From Halalkalicoccus sp. CGA53 (GTDB taxonomy: Archaea; Halobacteriota; Halobacteria; Halobacteriales; Halalkalicoccaceae), in the NCBI RefSeq assembly GCF_036429475.1, contig NZ_CP144125.1:2666001-2730000 (forward strand): a stretch of DNA of 64,000 nucleotides. The letters are read 5' to 3'. The notes below the pieces were generated by a model. It did not search any database, was not told the origin of the DNA, and saw only the letters and a list, made by a program, of their open reading frames with translations. The translations under genes were made by a program, and so were the position numbers. This document shows, piece after piece, positions 8,378 through 19,166 of the stretch. How positions within the stretch are numbered: position 1 is the first letter of the stretch; each line of letters starts with the position of its first letter.

Positions 8378-8959
8378 GGTCTCCCCACCCCTGCCCACGC
8401 AAGGCCAGCGGTCACCTGAACTGTCTGTTCCCGATCTAATAACTAATGACATTGTACCCCGTCTAAACGTCGAATTAAGCGTAGAGATGGCCCGACCTAC
8501 CGATTTGGATCGCACGGCGTTCGAGTCGGAGAGGCGCCTCGAAGGGGCGGTTTTTCGAACCCTTACGGGTATGGGTGAGCGTGAAATCGAATGGTATCGG
8601 TACGTGACAACTACGTGTACGTTCGTGCCGGTATGGCGTCCGTGCGAGAGCGGATCCCCGAAATCCCTTCCTCATACTCTCACGAACTCCGATGCTACTC
8701 GCGCGTGAGGAGCTACGACCGATCGGTCGGGGTAGCGCCCGAGCCCACGAGCAGGGATCGAGATGACTCCTTCGAGGACTTCGTCGACGTGGCGACCGGC
8801 TCGGACCGTCGGACGAGCGAGGACGGGGAACGGGGGTGTGTTCTTCGTCGCCAATGGCGCCGTCCTCTACCGACACGAGCCGGCGATCGGTCCCGAACGG
8901 TCGGTAGACCGCTCTCCGGCCGCCGGAGCGACCGGTCCGGCGTCGACTTCACGGACCCG
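8378..8959. other. Long intergenic region, no gene seen
   Basis: 582 bases between the third DUF7344 gene and the end of the rhodanese-MBL gene. Apart from the AT-rich promoter-like tract near 8440 there are no recognisable repeats, RNA genes or proteins. The open frames here read as arginine- and serine-rich shadow sequence. Confidence 0.55.
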
Positions 8960-10117
8960 TCAGTCGCCGGTCGCCGCACACCGATTGGGGCCGAGTTCGA
9001 GTTCGATCGCCTCCTCGCTGTCGGCCACCTCGCGCCGACCCGTGTTGATCTCGATCACCCGTTCGTAGTTCGGCGGTTTCTCGGGGAGCCGCGCGGTGAT
9101 CGCCTCGACGAACTCCTCTCTGTCCAGTTCGAGCAGCCCGAGGCCGGTTCGGAGGTCGCCGATCGTCACCGTGATCGGCTCGCCCGGCGAGACCACGCCG
9201 TACTCCCCGTCGTTGCTCACCGAGAAGTGCCCCGGGAGGAGCGCGACCGTGTCCGGTTGGCTGAGGAGCGTCGCGTGCAGCGAGTCGTAGAGCAGCGCCG
9301 CGCCCTCGCGTGCCTCTCCCTCGCCGAACTGGAGTTCGGTCCTCCCTACCGAATCGACGAACAGCGTATCGCCGGTGCAGACCGCCTCGTCGGCCACGAG
9401 GTAGCTCACCATCTCGCCGGTGTGGCCCGGCGTGAAGAGCGCCTTGATCGGTACCGAGCCGACGGTGACGACCTCGTTCCGTCCCAGGGGATCGAACTCG
9501 TACGCGACCTCGCGTTCGGTCGCCCGCTCGCCGAGGTGGTAGCTCGCCCCGATCTCCTCTGCCAACGCCCGTCCGCCGGAGATGTGGTCGGCGTGGACGT
9601 GCGTGTCGAGGACGTGGGTGATCTCGTAACCGGCGTCTGCCGCCACGCTCACGAACTCCTCGGTGTGTCGCGTCGCGTCGATCACGGCTGCCTCACCGGC
9701 CGACGCGCAGCCGACGACGTAGCCGAGACAGCCCTTCGCGCGGCGCTGGACCTGGATGATCTCGACGTCGGGGTCGTGTGTCGGGACGACGGCCACCTCG
9801 TAGATCCGGCTCCAGCCCTCCATCCCGTCCTGGACGAACGCGACGTTCTCGTAGCCAGCGTCGGCGAGCGCGTTCGCAAGCGACGACGAGGACTTCCCTT
9901 TCGCACAGATCGTGATCACCTCGTCCTCCGGGGTGAGCCCCGTCTCCTCCTCGAACGCCCCGGCGTCGAACTCGTGATCGGGGGTGTGACGGAAGTGTAA
10001 TGCGCCGGCGACGCGCCAGCCCTCGTAGTCCTCCGTCGCGCGCGTGTCGACGAGCGCGAACGACTCCTCGCCGTCCTGGAGCTGTCGGAGCTTCTCGGCG
10101 GTGATCGCCCGTGGCAT
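8960..10117 (-). CDS. Rhodanese-MBL fold protein, persulfide dioxygenase-like
   Basis: 385 residues. Residues 1-110 form a rhodanese domain with the active-site Cys in ITICAKGKSSSS. From about residue 120 there is a metallo-beta-lactamase fold with HVHADH (THVHADHISGG), the GHTGEM histidine and the CTGDTLFVDSVGRTEL aspartate, arranged as in ETHE1-type persulfide dioxygenases and their bacterial fusions. It probably handles glutathione- or other low-molecular-weight-thiol persulfides, oxidising sulfane sulfur to sulfite or moving it by the rhodanese domain. In most fusions the rhodanese domain is C-terminal or duplicated; here a single domain leads. It starts 37 bases downstream of the SpoVR stop, so read-through from that operon is possible. 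Confidence 0.85.
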   Translation of the reverse strand: MPRAITAEKLRQLQDGEESFALVDTRATEDYEGWRVAGALHFRHTPDHEFDAGAFEEETGLTPEDEVITICAKGKSSSSLANALADAGYENVAFVQDGMEGWSRIYEVAVVPTHDPDVEIIQVQRRAKGCLGYVVGCASAGEAAVIDATRHTEEFVSVAADAGYEITHVLDTHVHADHISGGRALAEEIGASYHLGERATEREVAYEFDPLGRNEVVTVGSVPIKALFTPGHTGEMVSYLVADEAVCTGDTLFVDSVGRTELQFGEGEAREGAALLYDSLHATLLSQPDTVALLPGHFSVSNDGEYGVVSPGEPITVTIGDLRTGLGLLELDREEFVEAITARLPEKPPNYERVIEINTGRREVADSEEAIELELGPNRCAATGD

Positions 10118-10153
10118 ACCGACGCTACGTCTCGGAGGGTGAAAAAACCGCTC

Positions 10154-12160
10154 TCAGGCGAGCCACTCGGCCGGCCGGGTGTCGTAGTCGATGTCGTCGG
10201 CTTCGATCTCGGCCACCAGGTCCTCTGCGAGGTCCGCGACGTCGAAGTTCGTCCCGTCGTACCGGAGGATGATCCCTCGTTCGGTCGGTTCTGGCTCGCG
10301 GTTTCGCCGTCGGGCTACTTCCACGTCCTTCTCGGAGAGCTCCTTTACGATCGTCATCAGGTTCACCGGCCGGCCCCAGAGCTCGAACAGCCGTTTGAGC
10401 GTCTGTCTCGCCTGTTCGACGTCGAGGGCGATGCCGTTGTACCGATGTCCGAGGAGCAGTTCGTTCCGGTTCTCGTAGTTCGCGTCGTGGACGCGGATCG
10501 TCGGTTTCCCGAAGTTGGTGAACTGCAACAGCAGCTTCTTCTTCACGTCCTCGTAGTCGGTCGATGTCGCGCGGTAGTCGTTGGTCGCGTGGGCGTACTC
10601 GTAGGTGAAGTAGTGGTTCTCGTCGACGAACTCCTGGGTGAGGAACTCGTCGATGAACGTCACGTCGTTGTGACCCTCGCGCACCTCGTACATCCGGTTC
10701 CAGCCCACGGCGTGATCGACCGCCGAGAGCGCCTCCTCGACGCTCGCGTACCGAGCGTCGTCGACGATGTACCGGCCGATCCGCTCGAGTTCGGACTGTC
10801 TGGTCCGTTTGAGGAACCCACGGTTCTGTGGCTTCGCGAGCGAGTAGTGTCGGAGCGCCAGCCCCTCGTAGGTGAGCAGCTTCCAGGGGTAGCGATCGAC
10901 GTCGACCTCGCCGGCCTCGGCGCGCGCGAGCGCCTCGGCGTCGACGAGCGCGTCGTCGACGTCGTGGAGCGCCGCCAAGCTGTCCGAGCCGATCCGGGAG
11001 ATCGCCTCGGGGGGCGAGAGCGTCTCCAGGACCGAATCGACGTCGACCACGTCGTGGAAATTCCGCCACGTGACGCCCTCGACGCGCAGCAGTCTGTCGA
11101 TCACCTCCCGGCGGTTCGTCGCGTTCTCGAGGTACTCCCAGAGCTCCTTTCCGAGCTTGTAGGGGTTGAGTCCGGGCGAGCCGAGCACGCGCGCCTGGTG
11201 GTCGGCGTACGAGAGGAACTCGTCGGCCTCGGCGAAGCCCTCCTCGCCCATCATCATCGACTCCCAGTACGCAGCCCAGCCCTCGTTCATCACCTTCGTC
11301 ATCCGCTGGCCGGCGAAGTAGTACGACTCCCGGCGCAGGATCTCGACCGTCTCGCGCTGCCACGGCTCGAACTCCCTGGCCCGACCCGACTCCTCGTCGT
11401 AGCGCTTTCCGTACTCCCGGAGGAAGGCGAGCAGGTCCGAGACCGGCTCCTCGGGGAACGTCCCGCCGCCCTCCTCTTTCCGGTGGCGTTCGAGCCACTC
11501 CTCGTCGAACACCTCGTGTCTGACCGCCTCGGAGAGCCCGAGACCGTCGAGCGCCTCCTCGATGTCCGCCGGGTCGACCTCGCCTCCCTCTACGTCGAGG
11601 TCCCGCGAGAACGAGGCGTGTTGGTCGATCACGTCCTGTACGCAGAGTACGTCGTCGATGAACCGCTCGACGTCGTTTCGGTCGATCTCGGGGTCGTCGA
11701 TGAACGACTCGATCCGCCGGGCGTGTGCCGAGAGCATCGCGGCGGCGTCGACGCCGGCGCTCCCCCGTTCGGCGGCGAACAGGCCGAACCAGCGGTTGTT
11801 CGCGAAGAAGTCCGAGTGCGCCTCGACGTGGGTGATCACCGCCTTCTGGTCGGCCAGCGAGTTCGACTCCTGGAGGAAGGCGTTGGCGGGGTCGTCGTTG
11901 TTGACGATCTCGAACGCTTTGCCCCCGAGGAACTGGTTGGTCTTTCGTTGGCGGTCGAACTTCATCCCCCAGCGCCAGTGGGGATAGCGATCCTGGAAGC
12001 CGTCGTAGGCGATCAGCTGGTTCATCTCGTCGTTGTCGACGATCCAGTAGTTCACCGGGAATGGTTCCAGGCCGAGTCTGTGTGCGAGCGCCGCGGCCTC
12101 GCGCACGGGCTCCTCTAGCTCGTCTGCGATCCTCCGCGTCCTGTGGCGTCTGTCGATCAT
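10154..12160 (-). CDS. SpoVR family protein
   Basis: 668 residues from the ATG at 12160, which overlaps the UPF0229 stop by four bases (ATGA). Family landmarks include [31 protein letters not shown], the His-rich stretch [45 protein letters not shown], and near the end [18 protein letters not shown] and [10 protein letters not shown]. SpoVR (E. coli YcgB) has no settled biochemical role; it is linked to spore cortex formation in Bacillus and to stationary-phase stress in enterobacteria. It is the last gene of the prkA-prkA-UPF0229-spoVR operon, the same association as yeaG-yeaH-ycgB, so it probably acts in the same kinase-linked stress pathway. Confidence 0.93.
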   Translation of the reverse strand: MIDRRHRTRRIADELEEPVREAAALAHRLGLEPFPVNYWIVDNDEMNQLIAYDGFQDRYPHWRWGMKFDRQRKTNQFLGGKAFEIVNNDDPANAFLQESNSLADQKAVITHVEAHSDFFANNRWFGLFAAERGSAGVDAAAMLSAHARRIESFIDDPEIDRNDVERFIDDVLCVQDVIDQHASFSRDLDVEGGEVDPADIEEALDGLGLSEAVRHEVFDEEWLERHRKEEGGGTFPEEPVSDLLAFLREYGKRYDEESGRAREFEPWQRETVEILRRESYYFAGQRMTKVMNEGWAAYWESMMMGEEGFAEADEFLSYADHQARVLGSPGLNPYKLGKELWEYLENATNRREVIDRLLRVEGVTWRNFHDVVDVDSVLETLSPPEAISRIGSDSLAALHDVDDALVDAEALARAEAGEVDVDRYPWKLLTYEGLALRHYSLAKPQNRGFLKRTRQSELERIGRYIVDDARYASVEEALSAVDHAVGWNRMYEVREGHNDVTFIDEFLTQEFVDENHYFTYEYAHATNDYRATSTDYEDVKKKLLLQFTNFGKPTIRVHDANYENRNELLLGHRYNGIALDVEQARQTLKRLFELWGRPVNLMTIVKELSEKDVEVARRRNREPEPTERGIILRYDGTNFDVADLAEDLVAEIEADDIDYDTRPAEWLA

Positions 12161-13470
12161 CGTCCGTCCTCCGTACTGAGTATCTCGTAGATCGCGTCGA
12201 TCACGTCGTCGGCGCCGGTGACGTACGTCACGGCGACGTTCTCGCGGTCGCCGAGGCGGCGTTCGACCTCCTCGGCGTGGGTCGCGTTGATCGCCCCGCC
12301 GGAGGGCTGGGTCTCCACGTACGCGTGGAGGTTCGCGTCGATCCGCTCCATCATCGGGATCACCTTCTCCTCGGTGTCGTTCGAGGAGTTCTCCGAGTCG
12401 CCTGCGGCGAAGACGTAGCGGTTCCACTCGCTCCAGGGGTACCGTTCGTCGAGGATCTCCGCGGCGAGGTCGTACGCGCTCGATATCTTCGTCCCGCCGC
12501 CCGATCGAATGCCGAAAAACTCCTCGCGGTCGACCTCCCACGCCTCGGCGTCGTGGGCGATGTAGACGAACTCCGCGGTATCGTACTTACCCGTTAAATA
12601 CCAGTCGAGTGGGGTGAACGTCCGCTCGACGAGCTCGCGTTTGTCCTCGCGCATCGAGCCCGAGACGTCGCGGATGTTCACGACCACGACGTTGTGCTGG
12701 GGGACGGTGACGCGCTCGGGGTATCGGTAGCGCTCGTCCTCCCTGCGGAGCGGGACGTGGCCGAGTCCCTCGCGTCGGATCCGCTCGGTGATCGGCGTGC
12801 GCTCGACCGCCTCGCGCATCGCCTCGACGGAGGGCCACCGGTCGCGCTCGTCGTCCGCTACGCTCCTCTGGATCTCCTCGACCGCCCCCATCGAGATGGG
12901 GACGTGCTCCTCTCGCAGGAGCCGGAACGCTTCCTTCGCGCTCATCCCCTCGACGCGGAGCAGTTCGCGCACGTACTCCTCGTCGTAGTCCATCGCGAGC
13001 TTTCGTTTCAGGCCCTCCTTGAACAGCCGCTCAACGTCGAGCGTGCTGTCGGGGCCGGCCCGGGTGAGGTCGGTGTAGTCGCCCTCCTCCTCGGTCTCGA
13101 CGCGCTTTCCCTTCGGCTCGAGGTCAAGGCCGAGACGCTCGTCGAGCTCCTGGGCGAACTCCTCGGGGTCCATCGCGTAGTACTCGTGCTCGCCTGCCTC
13201 CTCTCCGGGGTCGCCGTCGCCCTCGTCGTCGCCAGGCTGTGGCTGGCCGACCGGATCGCCGGGCTGTGGGGTGCCGCCCTGGCCCTGGCCGACGCCGCCC
13301 CTGTCCCGGACGTCGTAGGCGAACTCCGGGAGGTCGACGATCTTGATCGGGATCCGGACCTGGGTCGCGCCGCTCCTCCCGAGGTCGCCGTACTGAATGA
13401 ACTCGGCCAGGTCCTGTCGTTTCGCCTCGCCGACCGCCCGGTAGCGGTCGAGGTCGTCCCTCAGTCCCAT
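12157..13470 (-). CDS. UPF0229 (YeaH-type, DUF444) protein with VWA domain
   Basis: 437 residues. The N-terminal third has a low-complexity Gly/Gln/Pro/Asp stretch at about 58-95. The C-terminal half is a von Willebrand A-like domain with the metal-ion motif DVSGSM at residues 268-273, then [13 protein letters not shown] and [13 protein letters not shown]0229 proteins accompany PrkA kinases and SpoVR widely, and in E. coli YeaH works with the kinase YeaG in adaptation to nitrogen starvation and acid stress. The start at 13470 overlaps the upstream kinase stop by ten bases, which makes translational coupling likely. It probably scaffolds or is a substrate of the kinase; that is inference. Confidence 0.92.
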   Translation of the reverse strand: MGLRDDLDRYRAVGEAKRQDLAEFIQYGDLGRSGATQVRIPIKIVDLPEFAYDVRDRGGVGQGQGGTPQPGDPVGQPQPGDDEGDGDPGEEAGEHEYYAMDPEEFAQELDERLGLDLEPKGKRVETEEEGDYTDLTRAGPDSTLDVERLFKEGLKRKLAMDYDEEYVRELLRVEGMSAKEAFRLLREEHVPISMGAVEEIQRSVADDERDRWPSVEAMREAVERTPITERIRREGLGHVPLRREDERYRYPERVTVPQHNVVVVNIRDVSGSMREDKRELVERTFTPLDWYLTGKYDTAEFVYIAHDAEAWEVDREEFFGIRSGGGTKISSAYDLAAEILDERYPWSEWNRYVFAAGDSENSSNDTEEKVIPMMERIDANLHAYVETQPSGGAINATHAEEVERRLGDRENVAVTYVTGADDVIDAIYEILSTEDGR

Positions 13471-15737
13471 CGGTAGCTCACCTGCCCCATCACGTGGCGG
13501 CTGGTCAGTTCGGCCGACGCCTCGGTGTAGTCGAACAGCTCGACCATCGTCTCGATCGTCCGCTCCTTGATCGCCGCGGTCTCGGTGTTCGCCGGTGGGT
13601 CGTCCCAGAGCCGCGGTTCGAGGTCGTCGTAGACCCGTGCGACGTCGTCCCAGTCGTGGCTCTCCAGGACGTCTCTCACGACCGGGATCTCGAGGACGTT
13701 CACGTCCTCGATCCGGAAGTCCTCGGTCCGGTGTTTCCAGGCGTGACGGTTGAGCGCCGTGACGATCTTCTCCCGGCGGAACCGGGCGACCGGCGTCGTC
13801 GGCTCGGTCCCGGCGTAGTCGTCCTCGTCGAACCGGCCGAGGTGTTCGATCTCGAAGACCTTCATCTTCAGCGGGTCGGGCTCAACCTCGCCGCGGTCGG
13901 TCGGTATCGTCTCGTCGGTGGTCCAGGCGTAGACGTGCTCGACGTACTCGGAGACGGTTTCGGCCTCGACGCGTTTCTCGTCCATGATCGCGTCGACCAC
14001 GTCGGTCTCCTGACGCTCGAAGACGTAGTTCTTCACCGGGACGAGGCGCTCTTCGAACTCCGACCGTTCGGCCTCGGAGAACACCGGTGCGTCGGCCAGC
14101 CCCTCGACCATCGCGTTGAGCACGTCACGCGGCATGAGGACGTCCTCGACCGCCAGTGTCGGATGGTCGCGTTCTGCGCGCTCGCCGAGCAGCTCCGCGA
14201 TCACGTCACGGGTGAAGGTCACCGGAATGCCGTGGACGCCGTCGCCGGCACCCTCGCCGAACGGGAACTCCTCTTTCTCCCGGCGCTCGTCGCCGTCGGC
14301 GAGATACCCCCGGTCGAAGACGATCGCCTTCTCGATCAGCGAGAGCCCGTCGGGAAGGTCGCCGTCGTCGAGCCTGGAGACGACGCTGTACATCGCCGCC
14401 GCCTCGATCGCGTGCGGGGCGAGCTCTCGCTCCCGCACGGCCCCGTCGGCGTCGCTCACCTCGACGAACACCGGCGCGCGGATCCGACGCTCGCGTTCGT
14501 CCTCCGGGACCTCCCAGACGCTCGTCTCTCCGGTCAGCTCGCGGTGGAGCAGCTCGCACTCGAGCGAGAGGTTCGTCAGGTAGCGGAACTCGTGTCGATC
14601 GAGTCGCCGTTTCAGCGCCTTCAGCGGGTCCGTTCCGTTGCGGTCGGCGTGCTGGTTCAGCTGGTCGTCGAGGTCCGGGTTCGAGATGATCAGTAGCTGC
14701 GAGTCGACGTCCATCCCGATCCCCTTGTCGAGTTTCACCTGTCGCTCGTCGGGGACGTTGAGCAGCTTCTGGAGTAGGTCCGCGTGCTGGGTGGCGTCCT
14801 CAACGATCGTCAGTAACCCGTTACCCTGGCTGAGCACGCCGTCGTAGCTGAACGCCTGTGGGTTCTTCCTGCCCCTCGAATCGAGCTTCTGGAGCATCCC
14901 CGCCATCCAGCTGCCGACGAGCCGCTCCTTCGGACTGCCGTCGTCCTCGGAGTGGAGCACGCCGATCCCGCGGCCGACGTCGACGACGTAGTTCTTCACC
15001 CGGAGGTGTCGCGGGTCGGTGATCGCGGAGAACAGCTCGTGTTTCCCCTCCCGTCGGTAGTGCTCCTCCAGGTAGTCGTAGGCCTCGCGGCTGAACGGGT
15101 CGAGGTCCGTCGGCAGCCTGACCGGGACGTGATCGCCCGACTCGTCCTGTAAGTCGGCGAGCAGTCGCGCCCTCGTCTCCGGGGGGAAGACCGACAGTGG
15201 GTGGCTCTGGACCGGGCTCTCGTACCAGTTCGACTCGTCGACCGAGGGGGAGTCGCCGTACGAGAGCGAGGGCGAGCTGTCGGCCGTCACGACGTTCCAC
15301 TCGACGGTGTACCGTCTGCCCTCGGGCGTCTTCGAGTACTCTCGCAGCCCGTTGATCAGACACCGCTTGAGTTCGGATTTCCCCGTCGCAGTCGGCCCGT
15401 CGAACCAGACGATCTTCTCCTCCTTTCCCCTCCCTGCGGCGATCACTCGGAGGTCGTCGACGAACCGGTTCAGCACCTCGGTGTTGCCGAGGACCGCGTG
15501 TTCGCCGTCGTTGGCCGGGTCGTCGAAGAAGCGATAGCGCTCGCGCTCTTCGCCCTCCTCGACGACGGGCCGTGTTCCTCCTGCCTCGATCGCAGAGAGC
15601 AGATACAGCGAGGCGTGGGCGGCGATCGATGGCTGTGAGAAGACGCGATCGACGTACTCCGCGAGGCTCATCGGCTCCTCGTAGGCCTCCTCGAGGGCCG
15701 CATCCGCGTCGCGGACGTACTCTGATCCCGTCGTCAT
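13461..15737 (-). CDS. prkA: PrkA-type serine protein kinase (second paralogue)
   Basis: 758 residues. The AAA+ domain carries Walker A GPTATGKS at residues 114-121 and a region with PDLDDQL where the family binds nucleotide-sensing residues; the C-terminal third matches the PrkA kinase domain region. Homologues (E. coli YeaG, B. subtilis PrkA) are Ser kinases with an AAA+ module. This copy is longer than its upstream partner and diverges from it strongly, so the two are not a recent duplication. It starts one base after the first kinase's stop and overlaps the UPF0229 gene by ten bases. Different input signals or heteromeric assembly with the first kinase are possible. Confidence 0.9.
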   Translation of the reverse strand: MTTGSEYVRDADAALEEAYEEPMSLAEYVDRVFSQPSIAAHASLYLLSAIEAGGTRPVVEEGEERERYRFFDDPANDGEHAVLGNTEVLNRFVDDLRVIAAGRGKEEKIVWFDGPTATGKSELKRCLINGLREYSKTPEGRRYTVEWNVVTADSSPSLSYGDSPSVDESNWYESPVQSHPLSVFPPETRARLLADLQDESGDHVPVRLPTDLDPFSREAYDYLEEHYRREGKHELFSAITDPRHLRVKNYVVDVGRGIGVLHSEDDGSPKERLVGSWMAGMLQKLDSRGRKNPQAFSYDGVLSQGNGLLTIVEDATQHADLLQKLLNVPDERQVKLDKGIGMDVDSQLLIISNPDLDDQLNQHADRNGTDPLKALKRRLDRHEFRYLTNLSLECELLHRELTGETSVWEVPEDERERRIRAPVFVEVSDADGAVRERELAPHAIEAAAMYSVVSRLDDGDLPDGLSLIEKAIVFDRGYLADGDERREKEEFPFGEGAGDGVHGIPVTFTRDVIAELLGERAERDHPTLAVEDVLMPRDVLNAMVEGLADAPVFSEAERSEFEERLVPVKNYVFERQETDVVDAIMDEKRVEAETVSEYVEHVYAWTTDETIPTDRGEVEPDPLKMKVFEIEHLGRFDEDDYAGTEPTTPVARFRREKIVTALNRHAWKHRTEDFRIEDVNVLEIPVVRDVLESHDWDDVARVYDDLEPRLWDDPPANTETAAIKERTIETMVELFDYTEASAELTSRHVMGQVSYRWD

Positions 15738-15738
15738 G

Positions 15739-17811
15739 CTAGTCCTCGAGTTCCGATTTCGCGACCTCCGCGCCGGCGAACTCGAGCACCTCGAGCGCGC
15801 CGGCCCTGGAGTAGCCCTGATCGATCAGCCCGTCGACCCAGCTGTTGCGCTCGTCGTCGTCGAGTTCGTTCGCGCTCACCAGCGCGGAGAAGTTGATGTT
15901 GTGTTTCTTGTCGTCCCAGAGCTTGCGCTCGAGCGCGCGACGCAGGCGGTCGTTGTCCGTCGGGCTGAACCCCTCGCCCTCGCGCGCCCTGCGGGACACC
16001 CAGTTCGATACCTCCTGTCGGAAGTCGTCCTTTCGGTCCTCTGGGATCTCGAGTTTCTCCTCGACGGCTCTGAGGAACGTCTCGTCGGGCTCCTGGTCCC
16101 GCCCGGTGAGGTCGTCCGGCACCGTGTCGTCGTCGATGTACGCCATCACGTGGTCCATGTACTTCTCGCCCTGTCTCCGGATCTCGTCGACGTCGTAGGC
16201 AAGCGCGTGGCGGACGTCCTCGATGGCGCGTTCTCGGTACTCCTCGCGAACGAGTTCGAGATAGCGGTGGTACCGCTCGAAGTTCTCCTCGGGGATCGAG
16301 CCGTGGTTCTCCAGGTTCGTCTCGAAGTGACCGAACACCGCGAGCGGGGAGAGGTGGGTGCGTCCTCGGTGCATCGAGTCCATGATCGCCTCGGCGATCT
16401 CGTCGCCGATGAACCGCGGAGAGATCCCCTCCATCGCCTCCGCGATCTCCGCCTTCTCGGCGGCTTCCTCGCGGAGCTTGCGCACGTCGACGTCGTCGCC
16501 GTCGCTCGTCTCGCCGTTGTACGCGAGCGCCTTCTGGACGATGCCGACCTCCTCCGTATCGGGCTCCTCGATCCGCGTGAGAACGCCGAAGAGTCCGGCC
16601 ATCTCGAGCGTGTGCGGCTCGACGTGGATGTCCGGGACGTCCGCGTTCGTCAGCAGTTTGCGGTAGATCTCGGACTCCTCCTCGTACTCAAGGACGTACG
16701 GGAAGTCGATCCTCTTGGTCCGGTCGTTGAACGCCTCCATCGTCTCGTCGCCCTTCTTCTCCCTGTACTCGGGCATGTTCGTCCGGCCGACGATCACCTG
16801 GTCGATGTCGATCCTGGGGTTGTTCTTCGGCTTGATCGTCTGTTCCTGCGTCGCGTGCAGGAAGTCGTAGAGGAACTCCTTCTGGAGTTTCAGTAGCTCC
16901 TCGCCGGAGAATATCCCCCGGTTCGCGTTACAGAAGGCCCCGGAGTAGTCGAACGCTCTCGGATCCGACTCGCCGTAGACGGCGATCTTTGAGTAGTTGA
17001 CGTCGCCGGTCAGCTCCGTTTCGTCCTGGTTCTTCTTGTCCTTCGGCTCGAACGTCTCGATGCACTCGCGTTTGTTCTCGTCGGCGACGAGGCGAACGAT
17101 CTCGACGTGGTTCTCGAGCACCTGCTGGAGGTCGTCGTCGTAGTGGGCGAGCAGCCGGTCCATGTAGAAACTGGAGGCCGGATCGAGGCTCTGTTCGTTC
17201 CGGATGGAGTAGGGGGCGTCGAGCCGCTCGTTGAGCCCGTCGATGACGCGCTGGCGCTGTTCGAGCGGGAGCAGCACGATCGGGTCCTGGTTCATCGGCG
17301 ATCGGACCACGTCGTCGGCGGGGTCCTGGTCGGGGACGACGTCACAGAGGTTCGACCACCGGAAGGTGTACATCCGCCCCTCCTCGCGGTGGGTGTAGTC
17401 CTCGAAGTACCGCCTGAGCTGGGAGTCGAACGCCGACTTCCCGGAGCCGACCGGTCCGAGCAGGAGCTTGATCCGGCGGTCGGGGCCGAGCCCGCGCGAG
17501 CCGCTTTTGACCTTGTTCACGAACTCGTGGATCGAGCGGTGGATATACCTGCCAAAGAAGCGGTTCTCGCCGTCGTTGATCGGGTCCTCGCTCGCGAGGA
17601 GGTACTCGACGGTGCCGGTCTCCTCGTCGTAGCGCGTCCCGTAGAAGTCGAACATGTCCGCGACCCGTTGGTGGGCGTTTCGGACGACCTTCGGATCGGC
17701 GGCGATCGTCTCTAGGTACCAATCGAAGGTCTTCGCGTCGCGGAGGTCGCTCGGGACGGTGTCTCTGTACTGGTTGCTGAGTTCTTCGAGCGTGTCGATC
17801 TCACCTGACAT
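15739..17811 (-). CDS. prkA: PrkA-type serine protein kinase (first paralogue)
   Basis: 690 residues from the ATG at 17811. It shows Walker A GPVGSGKS at residues 119-126, the conserved DQVIVGRTNMPEY segment of the AAA+ domain, LFGVLTRIEEP and a C-terminal domain with GEKYMDHVMAYIDDDTVPDD, all like the canonical bacterial PrkA/YeaG. It heads the four-gene operon. The frame stays open to 17997, but the extra 62 residues are Arg/Thr-rich and unlike the family. A coding-strand TATA-like AATACTTATAAC near 18030-18041 would leave a leader of more than 180 bases, which may hold regulation. Confidence 0.93.
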   Translation of the reverse strand: MSGEIDTLEELSNQYRDTVPSDLRDAKTFDWYLETIAADPKVVRNAHQRVADMFDFYGTRYDEETGTVEYLLASEDPINDGENRFFGRYIHRSIHEFVNKVKSGSRGLGPDRRIKLLLGPVGSGKSAFDSQLRRYFEDYTHREEGRMYTFRWSNLCDVVPDQDPADDVVRSPMNQDPIVLLPLEQRQRVIDGLNERLDAPYSIRNEQSLDPASSFYMDRLLAHYDDDLQQVLENHVEIVRLVADENKRECIETFEPKDKKNQDETELTGDVNYSKIAVYGESDPRAFDYSGAFCNANRGIFSGEELLKLQKEFLYDFLHATQEQTIKPKNNPRIDIDQVIVGRTNMPEYREKKGDETMEAFNDRTKRIDFPYVLEYEEESEIYRKLLTNADVPDIHVEPHTLEMAGLFGVLTRIEEPDTEEVGIVQKALAYNGETSDGDDVDVRKLREEAAEKAEIAEAMEGISPRFIGDEIAEAIMDSMHRGRTHLSPLAVFGHFETNLENHGSIPEENFERYHRYLELVREEYRERAIEDVRHALAYDVDEIRRQGEKYMDHVMAYIDDDTVPDDLTGRDQEPDETFLRAVEEKLEIPEDRKDDFRQEVSNWVSRRAREGEGFSPTDNDRLRRALERKLWDDKKHNINFSALVSANELDDDERNSWVDGLIDQGYSRAGALEVLEFAGAEVAKSELED

Positions 17812-18218
17812 GGTTTCTCTCGTGGGGGACCGCGTGGTTCTCGGTGGCCGCGCTCTTCGGCCGATGCGTGTGGGCGGCGGAGCGGCAGTCGAACACTGAC
17901 ATGTGTGAACGATACGCACTCGCTCCAACCGACCCGACGATAGTGACGGTCGATCGCGGGAGACGGAGCGGGCGGCGCGTGTATGGTGTTCGCACACCGA
18001 TACTGTTTAGTGTAGCCGGGCTACTTCGTTATAAGTATTTCGTATATTCGCATCTCGTCGTGTCTTACTCTATAGCAACGAAGACGAAAATAATCGTACT
18101 GCGGTGACCCCACTGAGAACGCCTCCTCGGGTGACCCGAGCCACTTATATATGTTTCCCCGGTCGGCGCCCGTCGACCGATCGTGAACGCTTAGACGGCG
18201 GAGGGCCGAGATTTACCT
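17812..18218. other. Intergenic region between divergent transcription units
   Basis: 407 bases with a GC-rich half next to the kinase operon and an AT-rich half (about 17995-18105). It contains a TATA-like element facing the kinase genes near 18035 and a plus-strand CACTTATATATG at 18141-18152 that could drive the gene at 18219. No gene was found. Confidence 0.6.
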
Positions 18219-18614
18219 ATGGTTACCGACGCGCTCCCGGAGGGATGGGTCCGGTGGAACGAGGAGCCGGAGGGACGGCTCATCCTCGCCTACCGCCCGG
18301 ACGTCTTCGACTCCTCGGCCTTTCCCGCGCCGTGTCTGCCGACGCTGTACGTCTCGAACGGCCCCCACCGGAACCGCCGGCCGGAACAGCGTGCGGAGGG
18401 CTACCGGAGCGAGTGCTGGTACGTCACCTTCTACCTCGAACCCGACGTCTCGCTCGCCGAGGAGCGCTACGACGACCGCGCCGGCGCGGTCGAGGGTGCG
18501 CTCTCGCTCGCCGAGCGCTTTTCGAACGGGACGATCGCCTACAGGGAGGCGTATCGGGTCCCGAGGGAGTCGTATCTGGATCGGCTCGACGAGCTGACCG
18601 AGCGGGAGCGTTAA
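18219..18614 (+). CDS. Conserved haloarchaeal protein, DUF5820-like
   Basis: 131 residues, acidic and soluble. The N-terminus (LPEGWVRWNEEPEGRLILAYRPDVF) and the centre (CWYVTFYLEPD) look like a small alpha/beta domain conserved in haloarchaea; a DUF5820 assignment is from memory and tentative. No catalytic motif is evident. The TATA-like CACTTATATATG at 18141 would give a leader of about 45 bases. The UPF0179 gene follows 24 bases downstream on the same strand, so the two may be cotranscribed. Confidence 0.7.
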   Translation: MVTDALPEGWVRWNEEPEGRLILAYRPDVFDSSAFPAPCLPTLYVSNGPHRNRRPEQRAEGYRSECWYVTFYLEPDVSLAEERYDDRAGAVEGALSLAERFSNGTIAYREAYRVPRESYLDRLDELTERER

Positions 18615-18638
18615 GGGCGGGCTCGGTCTAGCTACGCC

Positions 18639-19085
18639 ATGACCACCGTCACGCTCATCGGAACCCGTCTCGCCGAGGTCGGACGGGAGTTCGTCTACCA
18701 CGGCGAGGCGAGCGCGTGTGAGGGCTGTCCGTATCGGAGTCAGTGTCTGAACCTCTCGGAGGGGACGAAGTACCGGATCACCGGCCTCCGCGAGAACGCA
18801 CAGACCCTCGAGTGTGGGGTCCACGACGACGGCGTGAGCGCGGTCGAGGTCGAACCCGCCTCGGTGCTCGCGAACGTCCCCTCGCGGGGGGCCTACGCCG
18901 GGAGCCGCGTCTCGCTCGCCGGCCCCTGTCCCTACACCGAGTGTCCGAGCCACGAGTACTGCGTGCCGGACGGCGCGGCGATGGACGGCGAGTACCGGAT
19001 CCGCGAGGTACTCGGCGAGCCCCCGCACGAGTTCTGCCCGCTCGACCGCGACCTGACGCTGGTCGAACTCTCCCCGCCCGAGTGA
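18639..19085 (+). CDS. UPF0179 family Cys-rich protein
   Basis: 148 residues matching the archaeal UPF0179 family along the full length: EFVYHGEASACEGCPYRSQC near the N-terminus, GPCPYTECPSHEYCVPDGA in the middle and a final FCPLDRDLTLVEL. About ten cysteines in CxxC-like clusters suggest that it binds zinc or an iron-sulfur cluster. Function is unknown. It lies just downstream of the DUF5820-like gene. Confidence 0.88.
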   Translation: MTTVTLIGTRLAEVGREFVYHGEASACEGCPYRSQCLNLSEGTKYRITGLRENAQTLECGVHDDGVSAVEVEPASVLANVPSRGAYAGSRVSLAGPCPYTECPSHEYCVPDGAAMDGEYRIREVLGEPPHEFCPLDRDLTLVELSPPE

Positions 19086-19166
19086 GCAAACCGTCGGCCC
19101 TACGTCGTTAGGGATTCTCGCCGCTACTGGGTGGAGAGGAGCTTCACGCAGGTACAGCCGACAGTA

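Noticed and set aside
8591-8960. Possible gene in the long gap after the DUF7344 cluster
   Set aside because: Frames on both strands are Arg/Ser-rich without domain or promoter; codon bias is not that of real genes here.
10139-12118. A 659-codon plus-strand frame opposite SpoVR
   Set aside because: Antisense shadow rich in Val, Leu and Arg repeats; SpoVR is unmistakable on the other strand.
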